Shown here piece after piece: positions 1-8,318 of a stretch of 64,000 nucleotides of DNA. The notes under the pieces were generated by a model that saw only the letters and a list, made by a program, of their open reading frames with translations, was not told where the DNA came from and searched no databases. Position 1 is the stretch's first letter. Each line of letters begins with the position of its first letter. A program made the translations under genes and the position numbers. The stretch lies in NCBI RefSeq assembly GCF_011758745.1, contig NZ_JAANOV010000001.1, forward strand, positions 868,001 through 932,000, read 5' to 3'. The DNA comes from Amycolatopsis granulosa. GTDB lineage: Bacteria > Actinomycetota > Actinomycetes > Mycobacteriales > Pseudonocardiaceae.

Positions 1-325
1 GGTTTCCGAGCATGAGGATCAGCCGGTCGCCGCGGCGCACCCCGTGCCCGCGCAGCCAGTTGGCCACCTGACTGGACCGGCGGGCCATCTCCGGGTAGGT
101 CCAGCGGCCCTCGCTGCCGTCCTCCTCGACGATCCACAGCGCGTACCTGTCCGCGTTGGCCGGGTCGGCGGCGATCACGTCGAACCAGTCCAGCGCCCAG
201 TTGAACTCGTCCAGCCGCGGCCACGCGAAGTCGCGGTAGGCGGTGTCGTAGTCCTCGCGATGCGCGATCAGGAAGTCACGTGCCTCGCGGAAGCGTTCGT
301 GAGCGGCTGAATGGACAGTGTTCAT
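1..325 (-). CDS. Acyl-CoA synthetase (AMP-dependent synthetase/ligase), N-terminal part
   Basis: Partial gene running off the left edge; the first 108 residues are present. They read like the N-terminus of the acetyl/medium-chain acyl-CoA synthetase branch of the ANL superfamily: an FNWALDWFD segment near residues 41-49, then a WTYPEMARRS stretch and a GVRRGDRLILML core strand at the edge. These enzymes activate a carboxylic acid as acyl-AMP and transfer it to CoA. The ATG at 325 is preceded by GAGGAG at good spacing and lies 10 nt after the stop of the crotonase gene, so the two are probably co-transcribed as a fatty-acid or aromatic-acid catabolic pair. The ATP-binding and C-terminal domains lie outside the window, so the substrate cannot be guessed. 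Confidence 0.85.
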   Translation of the reverse strand, partial: MNTVHSAAHERFREARDFLIAHREDYDTAYRDFAWPRLDEFNWALDWFDVIAADPANADRYALWIVEEDGSEGRWTYPEMARRSSQVANWLRGHGVRRGDRLILMLGN

Positions 326-335
326 GACGTTCTCC

Positions 336-1178
336 TCATTCGCCCGTGAACTCCGGCGTGCGGCGTTCCACGAACGCCCGCACCGCTTCCTGCAGATCCT
401 TGCTGGGCAGGAACGCCGCGTTCCAGGTGGAGACGTAGCGCAGCCCGTCGGCGACCTGCCGCTCGGTGTTGAGCGACAGCACGTCCTTGACGCCCCGCAC
501 GACCAGCGGCGGGTTCGCGGCGATCTCCCCGGCCAGCGCCCCGGCCGCGGCCAGGAGCGCGTCCGCGTCCGGGTACACGTCGTTGACCAGGCCGATCTTC
601 TCCGCCCGGGCGGCGTCGATGTCCTTGCCGGTCAGGGCCAGCTCCCGCAGGTGGCCCTCGCCGATGATCCCCGCCAGCCGCTGCAGGCTGCCCAGGTCGG
701 CCACGATCGCCACCTTCGCCTCGCGCACGCTGAACTTCGCGTCCGCGCTGGCGAGGCGGACGTCGGCGGCGGCGATCAGGTCGACCCCGCCGCCGATGCA
801 CCAGCCGGACACCGCGGCGATCACCGGCGTGCGGCACTCCGCCACGGCCGTGACGCTGTCCTGCAGGGACCGGATCTCGCGCAGGAACTCGGTCCGCGGC
901 CCGGCCAGCGCGTCCCCGGCCAGCAGCGGCGCCCAGCCGCCCATCATGGCGGGCAGGTCGAGACCGTAGGAGAAGTTCTTCCCACTGCCCGTCAGCACGA
1001 TCGCCCGGACCGCGGGATCGGCGTCCAGGGTGCGGAACACGATCGGCAGCTCGCGCCAGAAGTCGGGGCCCATCGCGTTGCCCTTGCCCGGCCCGAGCAG
1101 GGTCACGCGGGCGAGGCCGCCGGTGCGCTCGACGGCGAGCGAGACCAGGTCCGGCAGCTTGTCGGCGGTGTCAGTCAT
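336..1178 (-). CDS. Crotonase-family protein, dienoyl-CoA isomerase-like
   Basis: 280 residues, the normal length for an enoyl-CoA hydratase/isomerase. The two oxyanion-hole segments are visible (FSYGLDL at 69-75 and GWCIGGGVDL at 125-134). The acidic pair Glu153 (in VREAKV) and Asp161 (in VADLGSLQR) falls where ECH1-type delta3,5-delta2,4-dienoyl-CoA isomerases carry theirs, so isomerisation of dienoyl-CoA esters is more likely than plain hydration. An in-frame ATG at 1187 is an alternative start; 1178 is preferred because MTDTADKL resembles typical N-termini. The gene is upstream of and nearly abuts the acyl-CoA synthetase, suggesting beta-oxidation of an unsaturated acid. The divergent hydrolase gene starts 80 nt away. 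Confidence 0.85.
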   Translation of the reverse strand: MTDTADKLPDLVSLAVERTGGLARVTLLGPGKGNAMGPDFWRELPIVFRTLDADPAVRAIVLTGSGKNFSYGLDLPAMMGGWAPLLAGDALAGPRTEFLREIRSLQDSVTAVAECRTPVIAAVSGWCIGGGVDLIAAADVRLASADAKFSVREAKVAIVADLGSLQRLAGIIGEGHLRELALTGKDIDAARAEKIGLVNDVYPDADALLAAAGALAGEIAANPPLVVRGVKDVLSLNTERQVADGLRYVSTWNAAFLPSKDLQEAVRAFVERRTPEFTGE

Positions 1179-1257
1179 GGCTGCCATCTTGACGCATCCG
1201 GACGCTTTCGCGCGCCGCAGCTGTGCGGGAGCCGCCGGTGATGGTTTCCTGATCGAC

Positions 1258-2076
1258 ATGCTGACCCGCCCCTTGGAGCTGGCCGGTGCCTTCACCTTCG
1301 AGGGACACCGGCTGTGCTACACGCAGTTCGGCACCGGCGACCGCGTCGTGGTGCTCGCCCACGGCCTGATGTTCACCCGGCGGATGCACGCCCCGCTGGC
1401 CCGCACGCTGGCCGCCGACGGGTTCCGGGTGATCACCGTGGACCTGCTCGGCCACGGCGACTCGGACCGGCCACGCGAGTCGTGGCAGTACTCGATCCCG
1501 GCGTTCGGCGACCAGGTGCTGGCGCTGCTGGACCACCTGGACGTGCGGGCGGCCGTGGTGGGCGGGACGTCGCTGGGCGCGAACGTCGCGCTGGAGGTGG
1601 CGGTCCGGGCGCCGGAGCGGCTGCGCGGCATCGTGGTGGAGATGCCGGTGCTGGACAACGCGATCGTGGCGGGGCTGCTGGCGTTCACCCCGCTGCTGTT
1701 CGCGGCGCGGTTCGTGCCCTTCGGTGTGCGGGCGGTGGCGCGGGTGGCCGCGCTGGTGCCGCACGGCAGCCAGTGGGTCGACGTCGTCACCGACACCCTG
1801 GAGCAGCGGCCACCGGCCCTGGCGGCGTTGCTGCACGGCGTGTTCTTCGACCGCATCGCGCCGCCGCGGTCGGTGCGCCGGCGGATCGAGGTGCCGGCGC
1901 TGGTGATCGGCCACCAGCGCGACCCGGTTCACCCGTTCGGCGACGCGGACACCCTGGCGGCGGACCTGCCCGCAGCGGAGTTCGTGCAGGCCCGCAGCCC
2001 GGTCGAGCTGCGCTTCGACCCGCAACGGCTGACCGGGACGATCCTGGACTTCCTGCGCCGCTGCCACCCCGCCTGA
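1258..2076 (+). CDS. Alpha/beta-fold hydrolase lacking an obvious catalytic histidine
   Basis: 272 residues with a standard alpha/beta-hydrolase core: HG oxyanion motif at 35-36, the strand-loop VDLLGHGDSD at 61-70 and a nucleophile elbow GTSLG at 103-107 (Ser105). A candidate acid is the Asp in HQRDPVHPF. The position near the C-terminus where the catalytic His is expected reads ARSPVELRFDP, without His, so the triad may be incomplete or use the HP in the acid loop. Residues 135-165 are hydrophobic and may form a lid. The gene is divergent from the crotonase gene and substrate is unknown. The ATG at 1258 is the only well-placed start. Confidence 0.8.
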   Translation: MLTRPLELAGAFTFEGHRLCYTQFGTGDRVVVLAHGLMFTRRMHAPLARTLAADGFRVITVDLLGHGDSDRPRESWQYSIPAFGDQVLALLDHLDVRAAVVGGTSLGANVALEVAVRAPERLRGIVVEMPVLDNAIVAGLLAFTPLLFAARFVPFGVRAVARVAALVPHGSQWVDVVTDTLEQRPPALAALLHGVFFDRIAPPRSVRRRIEVPALVIGHQRDPVHPFGDADTLAADLPAAEFVQARSPVELRFDPQRLTGTILDFLRRCHPA

Positions 2077-2096
2077 CGACCAACACCCGGCCACGA

Positions 2097-2184
2097 GCGG
2101 CGAACACGCGCGTGTTGGCCGCTCCGGGCGGCGTGTTCGCCGGCGCGGGCGGCGTGTTCGCCGGGCTGGGGGGCGTGTCGGCCG
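2097..2184. repeat. Intergenic palindrome plus direct repeats (GGCGTGTTCGCCGG)
   Basis: Between two convergent genes there is a 26-nt near-perfect palindrome at 2097-2122 (arms GCGGCGAACACG and CGTGTTGGCCGC, one mismatch). It is followed by GGCGTGTTCGCCGG at 2130-2143 and 2151-2164 and a degenerate third copy at 2172-2184. The repeat unit is related to half of the palindrome. It could serve as a bidirectional terminator or be a short interspersed repeat; no protein-coding sequence is apparent. Confidence 0.6.
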
Positions 2185-3414
2185 CTAGTGCAGGTCGTCG
2201 GGGAGCAGGCCGGCGACGGGGCCGATCACGATCACCGCGGGCGGGCGGACCCCGGCGGCCTTCGCCTCCGCGGCGGCGGTCGCCAGGGCGAACCGGTGCA
2301 CCCGCTGGGTGGGCATCGTGGCGTTCTCCACGATCGCCACGGGCGTGTCGCCGGGACGGCCGCCCGCCAGCAGCGCGGCCGCGAACCGGTCTAGCCGTTC
2401 CACGCCCATCATCAGCACGATCGTGCCGCGCAGCCGCGCCAGCGCGGCCCAGTCGGTCAGTGAGCTCTCGTGTCCGGGCGCGACGTGCCCGGACACCACG
2501 ACCACCTCGTGCGCCACCCCACGGTGGGTGACCGGCACCCCGGCGACCGCGGGACCGGCGATCGAGCTGGTGATGCCCGGGACCACCGTGACCGGCACCC
2601 CGGCCTCGGCGCAGGCCAGCAGCTCCTCGAAGCCGCGCCCGAACACGTACGGGTCACCGCCCTTGAGGCGGACCACGAACCTGCCGGCCTTGGCGTGCTC
2701 GATCAGCGTGGCGTTGATGAAGTCCTGGCTGGCCGCCCGCCCGTAGGGGATCTTGGCAGCGTCCACGACCTCGACGTCCGGGGACAGCTCGTCGAGCAGC
2801 TCGCGGGGCGCCAGCCGGTCGGCGACCACGACGTCGGCGCGGGCGAGCAGGCGGCGGCCCTTGACGGTGATCAGCTCCGGATCGCCGGGGCCGCCACCCA
2901 CGAGCGCGACCCCCGGCAGTTCGGTGGTGTCGGGCGCGGGACGGTCGCCGGCGATCGCGCCGGTGTGCAGGGCCTCGACGATGTTGTCCCGCACGGCGGC
3001 CGACCGCAGCGGCTGACCGCCGGACAGCACGCCGACCACCAGTCCCTCGTGCCGCCCGACCGCGGCGGTGACCGCGGTGCCCTCGATCCCGGCGTCGGCG
3101 CGGACGCAGAAGACGCGGCGCCGCTGCGCCTCCGCGCAGACCGCGGCGTTGACCTCCGGGTCGTCGGTGCAGGCCAGCGCGTACCAGGCGCCCTCGAGGT
3201 CGCCGTCGGTGTAGCGGCGCTGGTGCCACACCACTTCGCCGGCGTCGATCATGCCGCCCACGGCCGGGGTGGTCGACGGTGAGATCAGCTCGACCGCGGC
3301 ACCGGCGCTGATCAGCCGCGGCAGCCTGCGCTGGGCCACGGTGCCGCCGCCGACGAGCACCACGCGCCGCCCGGCGAGGTCAAGGCCGACGAGGTAGTGC
3401 TGGTCTTCAGGCAT
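2185..3414 (-). CDS. cobA: Siroheme synthase-type fusion: precorrin-2 dehydrogenase plus uroporphyrinogen-III C-methyltransferase
   Basis: 409 residues with two domains. Residues 1-155 are an NAD-binding precorrin-2 dehydrogenase/ferrochelatase domain (VGGGTVAQRR at 21-30). Residues 169-409 are an SAM-dependent uroporphyrinogen-III methyltransferase with VGGGPGDPELIT, RLKGGDPYVFGRG and VPGITSSIAGPA. The protein would convert uroporphyrinogen III to precorrin-2 and sirohydrochlorin for siroheme, the cofactor of sulfite and nitrite reductases, and possibly for cobalamin. The ATG at 3414 is chosen because the protein then begins just before the Rossmann domain; in-frame starts at 3426 and further upstream exist. 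It is the only gene in this stretch with a clear link to inorganic sulfur reduction. Confidence 0.92.
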   Translation of the reverse strand: MPEDQHYLVGLDLAGRRVVLVGGGTVAQRRLPRLISAGAAVELISPSTTPAVGGMIDAGEVVWHQRRYTDGDLEGAWYALACTDDPEVNAAVCAEAQRRRVFCVRADAGIEGTAVTAAVGRHEGLVVGVLSGGQPLRSAAVRDNIVEALHTGAIAGDRPAPDTTELPGVALVGGGPGDPELITVKGRRLLARADVVVADRLAPRELLDELSPDVEVVDAAKIPYGRAASQDFINATLIEHAKAGRFVVRLKGGDPYVFGRGFEELLACAEAGVPVTVVPGITSSIAGPAVAGVPVTHRGVAHEVVVVSGHVAPGHESSLTDWAALARLRGTIVLMMGVERLDRFAAALLAGGRPGDTPVAIVENATMPTQRVHRFALATAAAEAKAAGVRPPAVIVIGPVAGLLPDDLH

Positions 3415-3507
3415 GGCGCTAAGCATGCCTTCCGCATCGCGCGAAGACACCCCATGTCCGCGGGAGTGTGAGCAACTCCTGACTTCCACCGCTCCCCCGC
3501 GCGGGCG

Positions 3508-4929
3508 TCACTCCGGCCGGTACAGCATCCCGAGGAATTCACGCAGCAGCCGTTCCCGCAGCGGCGGCGGAGCCGCGCCGAGCAGGGCGTTGATCTCGGC
3601 CATCCGGTCCGGCAACCCGGCCCCGCCGCCCATTCCGGCCGCGGTGAGCAGGCCCGCGAACTGCTCGCCGGTCAGGGTGTCCGCGTCCAGCGCGGCGACG
3701 AACGCGGCCACGTTCTCGTCCACGGTAACCGGACCGGCGGCGCGGGCGGCGCCGACCGAGGCGGCGAGGTCGGCGAGGAACTCCGCCTCGCTGCCCCGGT
3801 TGGCGGCGGTGACGGTCAGGTGCAGATTCACCGGCGAGGACTGGTGGGCGAACTGCGGCTGCACGTACCAGCCGCGGACCCGCATCTCGTCCGCGACGGT
3901 GAACAGGTCGAAGCCCTCGTCCTCGGTGGTGAGCGCGAGCAGGGTCGAGTCCGGTTCGGCGAGCAGCCGCAGGCCCCGGGTACCGGTGATGCCGCGCGCC
4001 AGCCCGGTCACCGCGGCCAGCGTCCGGCGGGCGAGTTCGAGGTAGCCGTCGTCGCCCAGGTGCTGCACGACGGCCCACGCGGCGGCGAGCGGGCCGCCGG
4101 AACGGGTGGACTGGATGGTGCTGTTCAGCATCGTGTAGCCGGGCCAGTCGGCGCTGGCGAAGTAGTGGCCGCGCCGCAGGTCCGGGCCGGCGTGCAGCAG
4201 CACCGACACGCCTTTCGGGCAGTAGGCGTACTTGTGCAGGTCGACCGAGACGCTGGTGACGCCCTCGACGCGGAACCCGAACTCCGGCACCGCCCGGCCC
4301 AGGCGCCGGAAGTACGGCAGGATCCACCCGCCGATGCAGGCGTCCACGTGCATCCGCACCCCGCGTGCGGCGGCCGCGGCGGCGATCGGCGCGATGGGGT
4401 CGATGACCCCGTGGGCGTAGGAGGGGGCGCCGGCCACGACGAGCACGGTCGTGTCGTCGATGGCCGCTGCCATCGCAGTGGGGTCCGCGCGGAAGGTGAC
4501 CGGATCGACCGGGACCACGACCGGGCGCACGCGGAACAGGTGCGCGGCCTTGTGGAACGCCGCGTGCGCGGTCGCGGGCAGCACCATGCTCGGCCGGGCG
4601 ATGTCCGGGCGGCCTTCCCGCGCGGCGAGCACGGCGAGCAGGCACGATTCGGTCCCGCCCGAGGTCACCGCGCCGACGGTGTCCGGGGTGCCGCCGACCA
4701 GGCGGGCGGTCGCGGCGACCAGGTCGTTCTCCAGGCGCCGCAGGCTCGGGAACGCGGTCGGGTCCAGGCCGTTCGCGGACGAAGCGAGTGCGTGGGCCTG
4801 CGCGGCGAGCTCGTCCAGCCCGGGCAGGCCGCTGTCGTAGACGTAGGCGAGGGTGCGGCCCCCGTGGGTCGGCAGGTCGCCGGCACGCAGCTCGCGCAGC
4901 TGCGTCAGGACCTCACGCGCGGGTCTCAT
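3508..4929 (-). CDS. PLP-dependent group II decarboxylase / sphingosine-1-phosphate lyase-like enzyme
   Basis: 473 residues of fold-type I PLP enzyme. TSGGTES at 89-95, MHVDACIGGW at 193-202 and the Schiff-base lysine in SVDLHKYAYCPKG (Lys233) match the sphingosine-1-phosphate lyase/glutamate decarboxylase group, closest to the lyase branch. Such enzymes cleave phosphorylated amino alcohols or decarboxylate amino acids; the substrate is not evident. The start ATG overlaps the stop of the upstream MFS gene by 4 nt (ATGA), so transporter and enzyme are translationally coupled. An open frame continues upstream inside the MFS gene but has no family content. Confidence 0.85.
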   Translation of the reverse strand: MRPAREVLTQLRELRAGDLPTHGGRTLAYVYDSGLPGLDELAAQAHALASSANGLDPTAFPSLRRLENDLVAATARLVGGTPDTVGAVTSGGTESCLLAVLAAREGRPDIARPSMVLPATAHAAFHKAAHLFRVRPVVVPVDPVTFRADPTAMAAAIDDTTVLVVAGAPSYAHGVIDPIAPIAAAAAARGVRMHVDACIGGWILPYFRRLGRAVPEFGFRVEGVTSVSVDLHKYAYCPKGVSVLLHAGPDLRRGHYFASADWPGYTMLNSTIQSTRSGGPLAAAWAVVQHLGDDGYLELARRTLAAVTGLARGITGTRGLRLLAEPDSTLLALTTEDEGFDLFTVADEMRVRGWYVQPQFAHQSSPVNLHLTVTAANRGSEAEFLADLAASVGAARAAGPVTVDENVAAFVAALDADTLTGEQFAGLLTAAGMGGGAGLPDRMAEINALLGAAPPPLRERLLREFLGMLYRPE

Positions 4930-6227
4930 CGTGGCTCCAGGATCGAGCGGCGCAGCAGCGGCAGGCCCGCCACCACGAGGATTCCGGGCAGCAGCGCGAA
5001 CCCGAGCAGGATCGCGGTGACCGCGCTGCCCGGTTGCGCCGCCGAGGCGTCCACACTGGACACATATCCGCCGGCGGACAACACCAGGCCGAACAGGCCC
5101 GGTCCCAGCGCGAGGCCCAGCGTCTCCGACGCGGTCCACACCCCGGCGGTGATCCCGGCGCGGGTGGCGCCCGTGCGCTCCTCCTCGGCGCTGATCAGGT
5201 CGGGCAGGATGGCCAGCGGGAACACCTGGATCCCGGCGTAGCCGACCCCGGCGAGCGCGACGAACACGAACGACACGGCGACCGGCAGCACCCGCGCCCC
5301 GCACAGTCCCGCGCACGCCACGCCGAAGGCGATGCAGGCGAACCGGAAGCCCCACAGCTTGCCCCAGCGCGCTCCCAGGCGCGGCCACAGCGGCATGGTC
5401 ACCAGCGCGGGCAGCACGAAACCGACGAACAGGTACGTCTGCAGGCTCGCGTCGCCGAAGACGTACCGGGACGCGTAGTTCACCCCGGCCAGCAGCGTGG
5501 CCAGGCCGAGTGACTGGACGAAGTAGACGCCCAGCAGCCAGCGGAACGGACGCCACCGGCGCATCGTCGCCAGCAGCTCACGCCGGCCGGGCGTGGGCGG
5601 GCGGAGGTTGCCGACCGGTGCGCCGCGCGTGCCCAGGAACACCGCGATCGTGCCCAGCACCATGATCACGCCCATCACGGCGCCCATGACGCGGTAGCCG
5701 GGGACGCCGCCGACCTTGTTGGTGATCCCGGGAGCGCCGCCGCCGGAGACCAGGATCGCGATGGCCAGCAGGCCGATGCGCCAGCTGGTCAGGCGGGTGC
5801 GCTCGTCGTAGGAGGAGGTCAGCTCCGCGGGCAGCGCGTTGTAGGGCACCTGGAAGAACGCGAACGCGGTGGCGCACAGGAAGAACGCGAGCACCACGTA
5901 CCCGGCGTCCAGCGGGGTGCTGCCGAAGCCGGGGTGGGCGAAGATCGCCGCGAACAACACGGCCACCCCGAGGCCGCCGAAGAGCAGGAACGGCCGCCTG
6001 CTCCCCCGGCGCGCCAGGCTCGCGTCGGACAGCCGCCCGGCGACCGGGTTGAACACGACGTCCCACGCCTTGGGCACGAGCACGATCGCCCCGGCGACGG
6101 CACCGGGCACCGCCATCGTGTCGGTGAGGTAGGGCAGCAGCAGCAGGCCGGGCACGGTGCCGAACGCGCCGGTGACGAACGACCCCGCGGAGTAGCCGAG
6201 CCTGGTCTTGGCCGGTAGCGCGACCAT
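4926..6227 (-). CDS. MFS transporter, GPH (glycoside-pentoside-hexuronide) type
   Basis: 433 residues with about twelve hydrophobic segments. FNPVAGRLSDASLARRGSRR near residue 60 and SYDERTRLTSWR near 135 are hallmarks of the GPH sugar:cation symporter branch, although actinobacterial members also move other solutes. The ATG at 6227 follows GGAGG at ideal distance. It is the first gene of a two-gene operon with the lyase-like PLP enzyme, whose start overlaps its stop, so it probably imports that enzyme's substrate or exports its product. An upstream in-frame extension lacks a ribosome-binding site and was ignored. Confidence 0.85.
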   Translation of the reverse strand: MVALPAKTRLGYSAGSFVTGAFGTVPGLLLLPYLTDTMAVPGAVAGAIVLVPKAWDVVFNPVAGRLSDASLARRGSRRPFLLFGGLGVAVLFAAIFAHPGFGSTPLDAGYVVLAFFLCATAFAFFQVPYNALPAELTSSYDERTRLTSWRIGLLAIAILVSGGGAPGITNKVGGVPGYRVMGAVMGVIMVLGTIAVFLGTRGAPVGNLRPPTPGRRELLATMRRWRPFRWLLGVYFVQSLGLATLLAGVNYASRYVFGDASLQTYLFVGFVLPALVTMPLWPRLGARWGKLWGFRFACIAFGVACAGLCGARVLPVAVSFVFVALAGVGYAGIQVFPLAILPDLISAEEERTGATRAGITAGVWTASETLGLALGPGLFGLVLSAGGYVSSVDASAAQPGSAVTAILLGFALLPGILVVAGLPLLRRSILEPR

Positions 6228-6324
6228 GGTCCTCCGATCGACACCCGATGATCGACCGCATCGTGTCACCGCTCGCCCCGCGACGTCCGCGCGGGGCACG
6301 CATTCGTTTCGCGACGGCCGGCGC

Positions 6325-7350
6325 TCAGCCCAGCGCGGCGGCGACCCGGCGGAGGGTGGCGGCGTTCCCGCGCAGCAGCAGCGTCGTCACCACCGTCTCC
6401 TCCCAGGCGGCCAGCTCCTCCCGGATCTTCGCGGGCGGGCCGATCAGCGAGGTGTCCTCCACCAGCGCGGTGGGGATCGCCGCCGCGGCCTCCGCCTTCC
6501 GCCCGGCCAGGTAGAGCTCCTGGACCTTCTCGGCGACGTCGCCGTAACCCAGCCGCGCGAACACGTCCTTGTGGAAGTTCACCTGCCGCGCCCCCATGCC
6601 GCCGATGTAGAGCGCCAGCGACGGCTTGACGAAACCGGCCGCGGTCTCCACGTCGTCGTGCACGATCACCGGTACCGACGCGGCGACCTCGAACTCCGCC
6701 GCGGAGCGTCGCGCACCCGGCCGGGCGAAGCCCTCCGCGAGCGCCTGCCGGTAGAACGGGTCGCTCTTCGGGGAGAAGAACAGCGGCAGCCAGCCGTCGC
6801 AGATCTCGGCGGCCAGCGCCACGTTCTTCGGGCCCTCGGCCGCGAGGTAGATCGGGATCTCCGGCCGCAGCGGGTGCACGGTGGACCTCAGCGGCTTGCC
6901 CAGGCCAGTCCCGCCGCGCAGCGGCAGCTGGTAGGCGTTCCCGTCGAAGGTGACCGGCTCACGCCGCGCCACCACCCGCCGCACGATCTCCACGTACTCG
7001 CGGGTCCGGGCCAGCGGGCGCGGGTACGGCTGCCCGTACCAGCCCTCCACTACCTGCGGCCCGGACGCGCCCAGGCCGAGGATGAAGCGGCCGCCGGAGA
7101 GGTGGTCCAGCGTCATCGCCGCCATCGCCGTCGCCGTCGGCGTCCGGGCCGACATCTGGACGATGTTCGTGCCCAGCTTGAGCCGCTCGGTCGCCGCGCC
7201 CCACCAGGCCAGCGGCGTCAGGGCGTCGGAGCCGTACCCCTCGGCCGTCCACACCGAGTCGAATCCCAGCTCCTCGGCGGCGCGGATGGCCGCCGGTGCG
7301 CCCTCCGGCGGGCCGGCGGACCAGTAACCGATGTGATAGCCGAGCTTCAC
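6325..7350 (-). CDS. LLM-class (F420- or FMN-dependent) oxidoreductase
   Basis: 341 residues of luciferase-like TIM barrel. The opening KLGYHIGYW, the SVWTAEGYGSDALTPLAW segment and RFILGLGASGPQVVEGWYG are typical of actinobacterial F420-dependent LLM enzymes. The start is a GTG at 7350, preceded by GGGAGG and overlapping the stop of the DUF2236 gene (GTGA), so the pair is translationally coupled. Substrate is unknown; the coupling to an MpaB-like oxygenase suggests oxidation of a lipid or polyketide-like compound (inference). Confidence 0.87.
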   Translation of the reverse strand: MKLGYHIGYWSAGPPEGAPAAIRAAEELGFDSVWTAEGYGSDALTPLAWWGAATERLKLGTNIVQMSARTPTATAMAAMTLDHLSGGRFILGLGASGPQVVEGWYGQPYPRPLARTREYVEIVRRVVARREPVTFDGNAYQLPLRGGTGLGKPLRSTVHPLRPEIPIYLAAEGPKNVALAAEICDGWLPLFFSPKSDPFYRQALAEGFARPGARRSAAEFEVAASVPVIVHDDVETAAGFVKPSLALYIGGMGARQVNFHKDVFARLGYGDVAEKVQELYLAGRKAEAAAAIPTALVEDTSLIGPPAKIREELAAWEETVVTTLLLRGNAATLRRVAAALG

Positions 7351-8270
7351 GGCGCCTCCCGGGGAACGTAGTGCGTCGGGCTGTCCTGTTCGGACAGCGG
7401 AGGCAGGTTGCGCGCGGGCGTCTCCACGGGCGGGGCATCCGGCGGGAGGTCCCCGCGTTCCCGCCGCCACGCCGCACGGGCCCGGGGGTGGTACCGGAGG
7501 TCGTGCGGCACGACGGCGAACGCGAGCCCGATGGCCCGGCCGGTCAGCCGGTGCAGCGCCTCGTCCCGGCGCGACCAGGAAAAGCCCAGCCGGTCCCGCA
7601 CCGCCGGGTGGTACAGCCCGATCGTCCACCACACGAACGACTTCGCCACCAGGATCCGCAGGACGCGCCACACCGGGCCGGGCACCCGCGCCAGCAGTGG
7701 TGGTTTCCCGATCCCGGCGAGGTCGAGCACGTCCCGGGCGGCCGTGTTGTCCTCCAGCACGTCGGTGCACATGTGCTCCCAGTACGCGCGGAACTCCTCC
7801 CACGACCCGGGCACCGGCCGCATGCTCAGCCCGTAGAGCCGGTACCACTGGACGTGCTCGTCGAACAGGCGCCGCTTGTCCGCCTCGCTCAGCCCGCCCA
7901 TCAACCGCTCGGCGGCGACCACGGTGAGCATGAAGAACGTGGCGTGCGCCCAGTAGAAGGTGCCCGGGCTCAGGGCGTGGTAGCGGCGGCCCCGCGAGTC
8001 CACCCCGTGGATCGTCTCGTGGTAGCCGCGCACGGCCCGGGCGGTCTCCGCCGCGCGCGGCCCGTCGTAGACCGTGCCGCCGATCGGGTACAGGGAGCGG
8101 AACAGGCGCTGCCACCGTTCGGCGAAGAACCGCGAGTGCTCCGCCACCGCGGCGCCCAGTTCGGGGTGCATGTTCTGCATCGACCCCGCCCACAGTGCCA
8201 TGAGCAGGGTCCGCCAGTCACCGAAGTACTTCCACGTCAGGGAGCCGGGACCCAGGGGCTGCGCTGCCAT
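7347..8270 (-). CDS. DUF2236 / MpaB-type oxygenase family protein
   Basis: 307 residues. The family is recognisable from GTFYWAHATFFMLTV, LFDEHVQWYRLYGLSMRPVP and the central HDLRYHPRARAAW segment; MpaB-type proteins are haem oxygenases, and conserved His residues are present. The ATG at 8270 is chosen over a long upstream open frame because only from here does the sequence match the family. A minus-strand promoter TTGACT-17 nt-TAGCGT ends 7 nt before this ATG, so the mRNA is probably leaderless. A divergent TetR gene and a perfect inverted repeat over the promoter indicate repression by that regulator. The LLM gene follows with a 4-nt overlap. Confidence 0.85.
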   Translation of the reverse strand: MAAQPLGPGSLTWKYFGDWRTLLMALWAGSMQNMHPELGAAVAEHSRFFAERWQRLFRSLYPIGGTVYDGPRAAETARAVRGYHETIHGVDSRGRRYHALSPGTFYWAHATFFMLTVVAAERLMGGLSEADKRRLFDEHVQWYRLYGLSMRPVPGSWEEFRAYWEHMCTDVLEDNTAARDVLDLAGIGKPPLLARVPGPVWRVLRILVAKSFVWWTIGLYHPAVRDRLGFSWSRRDEALHRLTGRAIGLAFAVVPHDLRYHPRARAAWRRERGDLPPDAPPVETPARNLPPLSEQDSPTHYVPREAP

Positions 8271-8277
8271 GATCCGA

Positions 8278-8310
8278 ACGCTACAATTGACAACATCTGT
8301 AGTCAATTGT
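8278..8310. promoter_or_regulatory. TetR-type operator over a divergent promoter
   Basis: A perfect inverted repeat with 9-nt arms (ACAATTGAC at 8283-8291, GTCAATTGT at 8302-8310) and a 10-nt spacer lies between the divergent DUF2236 and TetR genes. It covers the minus-strand -35 (TTGACT) and touches the -10 (TAGCGT). Symmetry and position suggest the binding site of the adjacent TetR protein; binding itself is inference. Confidence 0.7.
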
Positions 8311-8318
8311 GAGGGCGG

